In this document: positions 37,036-44,368 of the stretch, piece by piece
Position numbering within the stretch: the stretch's first letter is position 1
Layout of the letters: each line of letters begins with the position of its first letter
From: Polystyrenella longa
GTDB taxonomy: Bacteria; Planctomycetota; Planctomycetia; Planctomycetales; Planctomycetaceae
Assembly (NCBI RefSeq): GCF_007750395.1
Contig: NZ_CP036281.1
Location: 2,689,001-2,753,000 of the forward strand
DNA length: 64,000 nt
Reading direction: 5' to 3'
The notes under the pieces: generated by a model
The model's database searches: none
Told to the model about the DNA's origin: nothing
Seen by the model: the letters and a program-made list of their open reading frames with translations, nothing else
Translations under genes and position numbers: made by a program

Positions 37036-38232
37036 ATGACTATGAAAATGTTATTGACCAGCTTGCTGGTTCTGGGATTGAGTTCTCAATTGCTCGCTGA
37101 GGAAATCAGCTGGAAACGTACGGAACTGGATTCAGCCTTTCGTTCGGAAGGAGTCACGACCGCCGATGTGAACCGGGATGGTTTACTCGATGTGCTTTCG
37201 GGGGATGTCTGGTATGAAGCCCCCGGCTGGACGATTCATGAGATCGCCAAACCGGGCGAATACGTCGCGGGCGTGGGCTATTCGGAGAGCTTCGCTAACT
37301 TCAGTTATGATGTGAACCAGGATGGTTGGGAAGATTACATTATCGTTGGCCATCCCGGTAAACCTTTCTTTTGGTACGAGAATCCCCAGAACAAAGAGGG
37401 GCATTGGAAGAAGTACGAAATCTGGCACAGTGGCTGTAACGAGTCGCCCATCTTTGAAGATGTCACGGGCGATGGCATCCCAGAACTGATTGTCGGTTCG
37501 CAGCCTGAGTCCCAGTTCGGATACATTGAGATCCCCGCCAAAGACAAAGCCACAGATAAGTGGGTCTTCACGGCCGTCAGTCGTCCGGGTGATCCAGGAA
37601 CTAATGGTTCCCATCGTTATTACCATGGTAATGGTGCAGGCGATCTGAATCAGGACGGTTTGATCGACATCCTGATTCCCCACGGTTGGTATCAACACCC
37701 TGCCGAAGATGGCGGCGAATGGGTCTTTCATCCTTACACATTGGGCAAACCGGGAGAAGAGAACCCTCTGCCTGCCGCCAACCTGCACGTTCAGGACTTC
37801 GATCTGGATGGCGACCAGGACATCGTGATGAGTTGTGCTCATGCTTACGGAGTCTGGTGGTTTGAGAATTTAGGTTCAGAGAATAACGACCAGTTCGAGT
37901 ACCACTTAATTGATGAATCGTTTTCTCAAACTCATGCACTGGAGTTTTATGACATCAATGGTGATGGCCAGAAAGACCTTGTGACGGGTAAGCGGTTCTA
38001 TGCTCATAACGGGAATGATCCGGGCGGCAAAGACGAAGTTGTGATGTTCTGGTACGAAATCAAACGGAAAAAAGGTCAGGCTCCGGAATTCATCCCTCAC
38101 GAAATCGTCGCGGGCCGGGATACGGGTGTCGGAACGCAGTTCCAGGTCCGTGATTTCAACGGTGACGGCCTGTACGATATTATCCTGGGCAACAAAAAAG
38201 GGGTGAACCTGTTAGTGCAGGAGCGGGACTAA
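37036..38232 (+). CDS. Exported FG-GAP/VCBS repeat protein
   Basis: 398 residues, or two fewer if the ATG at 37042 is used, which leaves better spacing from AAGGA. Signal peptide (MLLTSLLVLGLSSQLLA). At least six VCBS/FG-GAP units with calcium-loop motifs: DVNRDGLLDVLSG, DVNQDGWEDYIIV, DVTGDGIPELIV, DLNQDGLIDILI, DFDLDGDQDIVM, DINGDGQKDLVTG, DFNGDGLYDIILG. These make a beta-propeller in the periplasm or on the surface. No catalytic residues are evident. Monocistronic. Confidence 0.88.
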   Translation: MTMKMLLTSLLVLGLSSQLLAEEISWKRTELDSAFRSEGVTTADVNRDGLLDVLSGDVWYEAPGWTIHEIAKPGEYVAGVGYSESFANFSYDVNQDGWEDYIIVGHPGKPFFWYENPQNKEGHWKKYEIWHSGCNESPIFEDVTGDGIPELIVGSQPESQFGYIEIPAKDKATDKWVFTAVSRPGDPGTNGSHRYYHGNGAGDLNQDGLIDILIPHGWYQHPAEDGGEWVFHPYTLGKPGEENPLPAANLHVQDFDLDGDQDIVMSCAHAYGVWWFENLGSENNDQFEYHLIDESFSQTHALEFYDINGDGQKDLVTGKRFYAHNGNDPGGKDEVVMFWYEIKRKKGQAPEFIPHEIVAGRDTGVGTQFQVRDFNGDGLYDIILGNKKGVNLLVQERD

Positions 38233-38449
38233 AAGGAAGTGGAGCCAGAGAGTTTCACGAGTGGCGTCGAACAAGTTCCGGCGTTAGACTCGGCCTGGTT
38301 GGGATTTTCTTCCCGAATTAAGTCGATAATCCGGATAACTTTACGGAAATTCGAGTCCTAAAAACTTGCCGACGTCGTCGGAAATGACTATTCTAGGCCC
38401 CTCTGAGGCGATCCGGCCTTTATCGGTCCGGATAATCGCCTCATCCGCA

Positions 38450-38534
38450 GCCCAAGTGGCGGAATTGGCAGACGCGCTAGATTCAGGTTCTAGTGGGGGT
38501 TAACCCCGTGGAGGTTCGAGTCCTCTCTTGGGCA
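38450..38534 (+). tRNA. tRNA-Leu (CAG)
   Basis: Acceptor GCCCAAG/CTTGGGC, anticodon arm CTAGA-TTCAGGT-TCTAG with CAG, long variable arm (TGGGGGTTAACCCCG) and T arm GGAGGTTCGAGTCCTCT, discriminator A. Class II tRNA, no CCA encoded. A terminator follows 10 bp later and the region after it is accessory. Confidence 0.96.
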
Positions 38535-38544
38535 CTATGATATC

Positions 38545-38580
38545 AAAGGACTTACGTCGATTCGGCGTGAGTCCTTTTTT
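38545..38580 (+). terminator. Intrinsic terminator after tRNA-Leu
   Basis: AAAGGACTTACG/CGTGAGTCCTTT stem with one G-U pair, 9-base loop, and six Ts. Confidence 0.88.
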
Positions 38581-38712
38581 ATTTGCCTTGAGAGAATTGG
38601 GAACACTCTTGTTTTCTTGTTGGTATCTCTGTTGTGGTCAAACGTGTAGTTTAGGCCCCTCTCACCGACACCTTCTAAACACTCCGATCACTTACTCGTA
38701 TCGGAGAATTCA

Positions 38713-39099
38713 ATGTCTCAATTCCCTACTTTATCGCTCATCCCCACGGGAACTCCAGAGCATCCACGCTTCGTAATTTGCAAGCTACCTCGTCTATATT
38801 GGACCGGTACCGATTGGAGCCCTGAGCTGAAGGCCGCCCTACTCTTTTCTGATCAACAGGTCGCCGGTAAAGCTGCATTCGAGCTCCTGTCAAAATCGTC
38901 AGAAAGTAGTAAGAAGTTTCGATTCGTAGCCCCGATTGAGGTCGAGGTGCGGGCTGATGATGTTCTTGATCTAATCGATCTGCAAGTATGGCTCATTAAT
39001 GCATCCCGTCTCTATGTTGACTACAAGAAAGCGGGACTGCCAAACGCCACAGCATTATTATCGATTGATTGGACTGAATTGAAGGAGGTAGAGGAATGA
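38713..39099 (+). CDS. Hypothetical protein, first of an overlapping pair
   Basis: Unrecognised, 128 residues, soluble. CGGAG precedes the ATG by 7 bases. A central VEVRADDVLDLIDLQVWLIN segment is helical and amphipathic. The stop overlaps the next start (ATGA, 39096-39099), so both are probably made together. Confidence 0.6.
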   Translation: MSQFPTLSLIPTGTPEHPRFVICKLPRLYWTGTDWSPELKAALLFSDQQVAGKAAFELLSKSSESSKKFRFVAPIEVEVRADDVLDLIDLQVWLINASRLYVDYKKAGLPNATALLSIDWTELKEVEE

Positions 39100-39395
39100 A
39101 GAAGCTGATTCCAATTTTTGTATTGGTAGGAGTGGCTGTCGTTTATGGTGCCCAAGAAGCTCCGAAACCGAAAGGCATCTTCTCGATGCTCACTGCTGGT
39201 CAGTCAGTGGACCTTAAGAATGAAGGGGCGGCGTACACGATCTGTACTTATGATGGCGATGCACCGACGAGTCATACCGTTCTTGAGGTTGGAGAAGATT
39301 ACGTCGTGTTACGAGATATCTCCGGTGTTACGGAGACGGCGGTGCCAGTTTACTCAGTGAAGTCAATTGAGAAGGTGAAGCTGAAGTTGGAGTGA
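39096..39395 (+). CDS. Small exported hypothetical protein, second of the pair
   Basis: Unrecognised, 99 residues. A signal peptide (LIPIFVLVGVAVVYGAQ) then a beta-rich domain (AAYTICTYDGDAPTSHTVLE, EDYVVLRDIS, AVPVYSVKSIEKV) suggestive of a small barrel. Start overlaps the upstream gene by four bases and GGAGG lies within the upstream gene end. Confidence 0.6.
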   Translation: MKKLIPIFVLVGVAVVYGAQEAPKPKGIFSMLTAGQSVDLKNEGAAYTICTYDGDAPTSHTVLEVGEDYVVLRDISGVTETAVPVYSVKSIEKVKLKLE

Positions 39396-39570
39396 ATGCA
39401 GATAAAATGGAATTAGGCGTGATATTTGGTCTCGGAATTCGCCAATATCAGTATGAAATAATAACTGGACTCCACTTCATTTGAGAATGACTATCTGCTT
39501 CAGTGATGAGGAGTTGTTCAATCAGGGAGTTTCCAAGGTAAACATTTAATCTGAACTGTGTGGTCAACTG

Positions 39571-39861
39571 ATGGCACCCACTCGATCACGGACAATCAAA
39601 TTTCTCTCTATAGGGTCGATAGTCTTTGGAAGCATGGCCAATGTCTGCACCATGCTTTTTCTTCTCTCGCCGAAGGAGGGCATAGCTGTTTTTATGGCTT
39701 ACTCACTATTTGGATGCATTGGATCTTTAGTAATCGGTGTGATACTGGGGATTCTGGGCCTCCTCTTCAGTAGAGGGAGGTCAAAGTTTGCGTATGTTGG
39801 TTTGATTGCCAGTGCTTTTGCACTTCTCTGCCCCATCTTATTCTTCTGGAAGGGTCTATGA
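39571..39861 (+). CDS. Small membrane protein, hypothetical
   Basis: 96 residues, about three hydrophobic segments (FLSIGSIVFGSMANVCTMLF, SLVIGVILGILGLLF, YVGLIASAFALLCPILFF). No ribosome site is obvious. Unrecognised; part of the run of small genes after tRNA-Leu. Confidence 0.5.
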   Translation: MAPTRSRTIKFLSIGSIVFGSMANVCTMLFLLSPKEGIAVFMAYSLFGCIGSLVIGVILGILGLLFSRGRSKFAYVGLIASAFALLCPILFFWKGL

Positions 39862-39975
39862 GATAGGAGAATCAATTTAGAGCCTAGCTTGGCTGAGGCG
39901 ACAATCGTTGATGAATTTCTGGAGCGATGTTGATCGTTCAGACTTGAAAACTAATGAGAACAATAAGGAAAAAGC

Positions 39976-40293
39976 ATGGCACGAAAACTGACTCAGTTTA
40001 TGACGAGTTCTGTTGACGGTGTGGTACAACGCCTTGCGTTTATGCTTGCGTTTATCGCTTCAGGAGTGCTCTGCTACCTCGTCTATATGACCGCCAAGGC
40101 TTCTGTGCCGACGCCGGTGAATGGAGCCGCTGGAGGTTGGCTGATTCTGTGCTTCTCCCCGTTTTGGCTCGGAATCTGCCTGCTGGCTGTCCTCTCTGGG
40201 TACAAACTGGGTGGAACTTGGCGTGTTGTCGGCTGGCTCCCATTGCTGTCAGGACTGCTTGGTAGCCTGTTGATCAACCAGATGTTCTCTTAA
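39976..40293 (+). CDS. Small membrane protein, hypothetical
   Basis: 105 residues with three hydrophobic segments (LAFMLAFIASGVLCYLVYMT, WLILCFSPFWLGICLLAVLS, WLPLLSGLLGSLLI). AAGGA precedes the ATG by about 6 bases. Unrecognised. Confidence 0.55.
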   Translation: MARKLTQFMTSSVDGVVQRLAFMLAFIASGVLCYLVYMTAKASVPTPVNGAAGGWLILCFSPFWLGICLLAVLSGYKLGGTWRVVGWLPLLSGLLGSLLINQMFS

Positions 40294-40412
40294 TCCGTTG
40301 CCTCATTCGAATAACAGAATCAAGAGAAAGGAATACTAATCATGACTTGTACACGATTCGCTTTCGGGTCGCCTAACCGTTTCCCGAATACGGTGACTGA
40401 AGGGTAATCGAA

Positions 40413-40790
40413 ATGAATCCACGACAGCATTTACTGTTGCTCCGATTTCTCCGTCTACTGTTTTTTGGACTGGGGGTCATTCTTCTGCTTCCTCACATCA
40501 GTGTTCAGGAAGACGTTGTGGACTTTAAGACTGCATTAAGACTATTAGCAGGGCTTGCGTTGATGTTCATTCCTTACGTGGTTGTGTCGAGAATCATTCC
40601 TGCTCGTTGCCCAAAGTGTGGGAAAAAAGCTTTTGTGGAGACGAAGTGGCATACACCTAGCCCAGATGAATCTGACTACTCAAATTCTCGAATTAAAGCC
40701 TTCCATTGGAGATGCAGTTCATGTGGTGTAGTCGAGACAATACCGTCGAGCGTTATTGACAATCTGATTCCACCATTCGTTCAGGGTTGA
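40413..40790 (+). CDS. Membrane protein with C-terminal zinc ribbon, hypothetical
   Basis: 125 residues. Two N-terminal hydrophobic segments (FLRLLFFGLGVILLLPH and LLAGLALMFIPYVVVS) and a C-terminal two-CxxC ribbon (RCPKCGKKAF and WRCSSCGVVE), which probably binds zinc on the cytoplasmic side. Unrecognised beyond this layout. Confidence 0.55.
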   Translation: MNPRQHLLLLRFLRLLFFGLGVILLLPHISVQEDVVDFKTALRLLAGLALMFIPYVVVSRIIPARCPKCGKKAFVETKWHTPSPDESDYSNSRIKAFHWRCSSCGVVETIPSSVIDNLIPPFVQG

Positions 40791-40863
40791 ATCTCTGACT
40801 AATGGATTTTCTTTGTTGAATTGGACCGTCGCCTCAAAGGTGATTCCCACTTTGCCACTCCGA

Positions 40864-41115
40864 TTACAGGTCGTCAATTGGCCTTCGTCTCCTTTTGAAC
40901 TTCCACACGCCGACAATTGTCCCCGGTATCCAGCCTAGAATTAAAGTGGACAGGAAGAATACCGGGATCGGCCCCATACCTCGAAGACCGCTTGGTGCTG
41001 ATGAATTGAGCAAATACTCCATCAAGAGTGAGAGAACGATTAGTATTGCCCAAATCGACACTCCAAAAATCAATGAGGTGATGAATCTCTTTTTTGTGTC
41101 ATTTTGATCGGGCAT
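40864..41115 (-). CDS. Small membrane protein, hypothetical
   Basis: 83 residues, two hydrophobic segments (FITSLIFGVSIWAILIVLSL and PIPVFFLSTLILGWIPGTIV) and a basic tail (WKFKRRRRP). Opposite strand to neighbours. Unrecognised. Confidence 0.45.
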   Translation of the reverse strand: MPDQNDTKKRFITSLIFGVSIWAILIVLSLLMEYLLNSSAPSGLRGMGPIPVFFLSTLILGWIPGTIVGVWKFKRRRRPIDDL

Positions 41116-41408
41116 ATTGAGTCTCGATGGAAAGGTGAATATACCATCACTTTCGCATATTCAGAGTGAACTTGCACTCTGAAAACAGGCTCCGGCGATT
41201 TTTCGAAAAGCACATAGGAATATCGCTTTCAGATATGAACCGAGTTTTTTCTAAGGGGAACTATAAAGAAAGTGCAACGGAGTCGCTTCAAAGCCGGGGG
41301 TGGGGTGTCTGATTTCAAGCGGAGTATTCGGTTACATTAACGACATTCTCAAAGTATCTGGATTCTATCACGTGTTCGGTGTGACATTCAGCATCACGGG
41401 GCGTTGAG

Positions 41409-41675
41409 TTGAAACTTCCTGAATCGCGTCTAAGAGAAGTACTCCATTCTGCCCATTTGGTTGATTGGTTCAATCAGCTACCGGACGATTTGGGTTCACC
41501 CTCGAACTGTGTGTATGTCCTGGGCAGCAGCGTGCTGAAAATCTTCTGTGACAAGCACAGTGATCGTTCTCGTCGTGAGAGCGAAACATTGAGTTTATTA
41601 GAGTACGAAGATGTCCTGACGACGGTTGTCGAAAATAAAGGCAACTTCCGACAGGAGAATCGTGGCTCGTTATGA
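41409..41675 (+). CDS. N-terminal part of an aminoglycoside-phosphotransferase-like kinase (split)
   Basis: 88 residues in this frame, ending TTA TGA. The sequence looks like the N-lobe of an APH-fold kinase (NCVYVLGSSVLKIFCDKHSD, RRESETLSLLEYEDV) with the beta-strand Lys in LKIF. Its stop overlaps the ATG of the C-lobe frame by four bases (ATGA). In intact APH proteins these are one chain, so this is either a single-base frameshift or a coupled split gene. Confidence 0.55.
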   Translation: MKLPESRLREVLHSAHLVDWFNQLPDDLGSPSNCVYVLGSSVLKIFCDKHSDRSRRESETLSLLEYEDVLTTVVENKGNFRQENRGSL

Positions 41676-42319
41676 GGCGATTGCCGGGAGTCATTGCACA
41701 TGATTTCGACGTGAATCCCACCGAGTCCTCAGTCCATCTCGCAGAACAACTTGGAAAGCTGGCTACGCAATTACATCGAATTCAGACGCCCGGATTTGGG
41801 ACGTGGATTCGCGACCCAGGTATCTCTCTGCTTGATGAACATCGCCGACGTCGGAATTGGTTGATCACACTTACTCGCCAATCGAGATGCTTGCATGCGT
41901 CATTGCTCAGGCAAATTGAGGTGAAGTTTATGGAATTAGAGGAGGCTCTGGAAAGTGCTCCCTCGTCACCCGTTTTGGTCCATCGAGATTTTCAGCCACG
42001 TAATATTCTGGTTGACTCAGAATGTCAAATTACGGGACTCGTCGATTGTGAATCTGCGGGTGGAGGCGACCCACTGGAAGACTTTAATCGGATAGGACTC
42101 AACTGGGAATCCCGTGCCTTCGCGGTATTTTGCCAATCCTATCGGCAGTCGGGAGGTGATTGGGGGAACGAGGCGAATAAACGATTTGCTTATTACGTCC
42201 TGTTCTGGGCTACGAATATTATTGGTAAAGTTGGTGAAACTCATCCTGAACTGCTTCCGCAGGCCGAGACTGCTGTCGAAAGAATTCTCGCGGAGGAATT
42301 ACCTGACTGTCTGGTGTGA
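41672..42319 (+). CDS. C-terminal part of an aminoglycoside-phosphotransferase-like kinase (split)
   Basis: 215 residues. Catalytic APH motifs are intact: the loop VHRDFQPRNILVD with its Asp and Asn, and a metal-binding Asp in LVDCESAGGGDPLEDF. The opening MRRLPG corresponds to the hinge after the N-lobe in family members. The other lobe lies in the overlapping upstream frame. Substrate unknown: the family covers antibiotics, homoserine, choline and sugars. Confidence 0.7.
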   Translation: MRRLPGVIAHDFDVNPTESSVHLAEQLGKLATQLHRIQTPGFGTWIRDPGISLLDEHRRRRNWLITLTRQSRCLHASLLRQIEVKFMELEEALESAPSSPVLVHRDFQPRNILVDSECQITGLVDCESAGGGDPLEDFNRIGLNWESRAFAVFCQSYRQSGGDWGNEANKRFAYYVLFWATNIIGKVGETHPELLPQAETAVERILAEELPDCLV

Positions 42320-42325
42320 CTTAAA

Positions 42326-42790
42326 TCAGCACGTCACCGGTTTCTCGTCAATTGGTGGTGAGTTCAGGCTCCGAATCAACGTGAGAATTCGTAGTAGCAA
42401 TACGATACCTATGACCGAAAGCACGAAGTGCCCACTCAAATCTTTGTCGCTCCACTCAAAGATCCATTGTAGGTTCTGTTGCTCTCCCTTTGTGGCAATT
42501 TCCGGACCGACGTATCGCATGTGTAGTGCCACAGCTAAGATCGTCACCGGAATCAGAATGTCGTAGCGATAGTAGGGTTTTACACGGAGCCATCTTCTTC
42601 GCATGCAGTAGGATTCAACTGCATTAAAAATCTTGAAGAGGAGTACAATACCCAGAATTCCGATGACCAACATTCCACCCGCGAGACCGGGGACATTGAA
42701 ACTCGATGTCTCCGTGTGATACTCGAACTTGATACAGGCGAGAAATATTAATGCGATCGAGATAAGCGGGAATTGCTTGATTGTGTCCAT
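42326..42790 (-). CDS. Multi-pass membrane protein, hypothetical
   Basis: 154 residues with about four hydrophobic segments (FPLISIALIFLACI, GLAGGMLVIGILGIVLLFKI, YDILIPVTILAVALHM, HFVLSVIGIVLLLRIL). No domain recognised. Convergent with the split kinase, gap 6 bp. Confidence 0.55.
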   Translation of the reverse strand: MDTIKQFPLISIALIFLACIKFEYHTETSSFNVPGLAGGMLVIGILGIVLLFKIFNAVESYCMRRRWLRVKPYYRYDILIPVTILAVALHMRYVGPEIATKGEQQNLQWIFEWSDKDLSGHFVLSVIGIVLLLRILTLIRSLNSPPIDEKPVTC

Positions 42791-43011
42791 GACGTAATTC
42801 TTTTACTTATGGGATGACTGCGCGTCACTCTATAACAGAGGAAGATATTTCTGTAAGGAAGTTTGATCTTGTACGCACTTAGGTTGGTGAGGTTAGGTGA
42901 GTTTCGCAGCGATAAGTTTCATGCGGTTTGCTATCATCTGCTTCTCGGCTGATTTAAGATGAGGTGCGTTTATTTTAACGGGTTCATTCATACTAGTAGC
43001 GTGGAAAACAG

Positions 43012-44286
43012 ATGGTCTTGAAAACTTTCAATATGAAATTAGTGGTGTCGATGGTCTGCCTCGCGGGGGTGTGCGGGCAGGTCTCGTTGGCGAATGAGCT
43101 AAGTGCGGCGGAACTATTGCCAGTGGAGAAAAAGTTAGGACAGGCCTGGGAGGTTTCCTGGAAGCGGTTCTATCGAGACGATACGCATTTGTTCTATGAC
43201 TACTTGATCAGCTATGAACCAGGGAAGGAACTGGCGCATCTGCCGACGAAGGAAGAGGTCCAGCAGCAGAATCCGAATGAATGTGGTTACGGCACTGGCA
43301 TGGAAGACGGAATGATCTCCGGAGGGGTGATGCTCTCGATGATTCTGGATCGTGCTGCGGTGACGGGCGAAGAAGGATTGAAAGAACGTGCATTTGATGC
43401 TTATCAGGGAATTCGTGCGTGCGTTACTGAAGAAGGGTTTGTCTCACGCGCGATCTGTCATGAAGATTTGAAAAGCTTCTATCCGAATTCCTCTCGCGAT
43501 CAATATACGCACGCCGTGCATGCTCTCTGGCATTACGCCGACAGTCCTATGTGTGGTGTCGAAACAAAAGCGGAGATCGGTCAGCTCCTGTCGCGGATCG
43601 CGGATCGGATGACGCGCAATGTGATTCCGGAGAATAACTATGATTCTTTACGGGCCGATGGTTCGCGCGACACTCGGGGGATTAGCCGGATGTGGAATGT
43701 GAACTCGCATGAATGGTCGCGGTTACCAATGATTTATGCAGCCGCCTGGGACGTAACTGGAAAGCAGGAGTATCATGATTTATGGCGGAACTACATCGGC
43801 GAGGCAGTTCAGAAATCTCGTCGTGTGCCGAAAGCGGAGTCGACCTATGCCCTGCTCCAGATGCAAATATCGCTGGAAATGCTCACCAGTCTGGAAACGG
43901 ATCCCGCATTAAAAGATACCATGCAAGAAATCCAAGCAGGAATCGCGGAGGAGTGTCAAAGCCGAGCCCTTCACGCGAATGAGGCAGCGAAGCAGTTGGA
44001 CCTGACGATGCTTTGCGGGGACTGGCGTACCACATTGGGACTTTCCCACAAGGGAAAGTATCGGGGTGTCTGGTATACCATTCGCGAATGCGGGGAGGCG
44101 TCGCTGGCGCAGCTGGGAAATGAGGCGGTACTCACGGATGAACAACAGGAGGTTTTGAACCAATCAATCTGTCGACTCGATTACGATCAGGTATCGAGCA
44201 ATGGGATCTTCTTTCTTCAAGCCGCGTACTGGAAAAATCGAGCTCATGAAGAGCTGAAGCATAAAGCTCTGAAGGTTGTGAAATAA
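43012..44286 (+). CDS. Exported protein, six-hairpin-like, hypothetical
   Basis: 424 residues, or 417 from the ATG at 43033 (MKLVVSMVCLAG), which gives a cleaner signal peptide. The helical pattern (GYGTGMEDGMISGGVMLSMI, YTHAVHALWHY, SHEWSRLPMIYAAAWDVTGK, HDLWRNYIGEAV) resembles (alpha/alpha)6 glycoside hydrolases or related uronate enzymes. No family-specific catalytic pair is firm. Convergent with the peroxidase gene; a 12-bp-stem hairpin lies between. Confidence 0.6.
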   Translation: MVLKTFNMKLVVSMVCLAGVCGQVSLANELSAAELLPVEKKLGQAWEVSWKRFYRDDTHLFYDYLISYEPGKELAHLPTKEEVQQQNPNECGYGTGMEDGMISGGVMLSMILDRAAVTGEEGLKERAFDAYQGIRACVTEEGFVSRAICHEDLKSFYPNSSRDQYTHAVHALWHYADSPMCGVETKAEIGQLLSRIADRMTRNVIPENNYDSLRADGSRDTRGISRMWNVNSHEWSRLPMIYAAAWDVTGKQEYHDLWRNYIGEAVQKSRRVPKAESTYALLQMQISLEMLTSLETDPALKDTMQEIQAGIAEECQSRALHANEAAKQLDLTMLCGDWRTTLGLSHKGKYRGVWYTIRECGEASLAQLGNEAVLTDEQQEVLNQSICRLDYDQVSSNGIFFLQAAYWKNRAHEELKHKALKVVK

Positions 44287-44315
44287 GAGAACGTGAGATA
44301 CGAAGATTAAAAACA

Positions 44316-44344
44316 CAGGACTTACCCAACGAGGGTAAGTCCTG
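44316..44344. terminator. Hairpin between convergent genes
   Basis: CAGGACTTACCC/GGGTAAGTCCTG perfect 12-bp stem, 5-base loop. Symmetric and without a long T run; probably terminates both converging transcripts. Confidence 0.65.
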
Positions 44345-44368
44345 CCAAGCGGATTGGTGTCAAACAAA

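Noticed and set aside
38450-42800. Integrated element with attachment sites at tRNA-Leu
   Set aside because: No integrase and no repeat of the tRNA 3' end found by eye; kept only as a weak island hypothesis.
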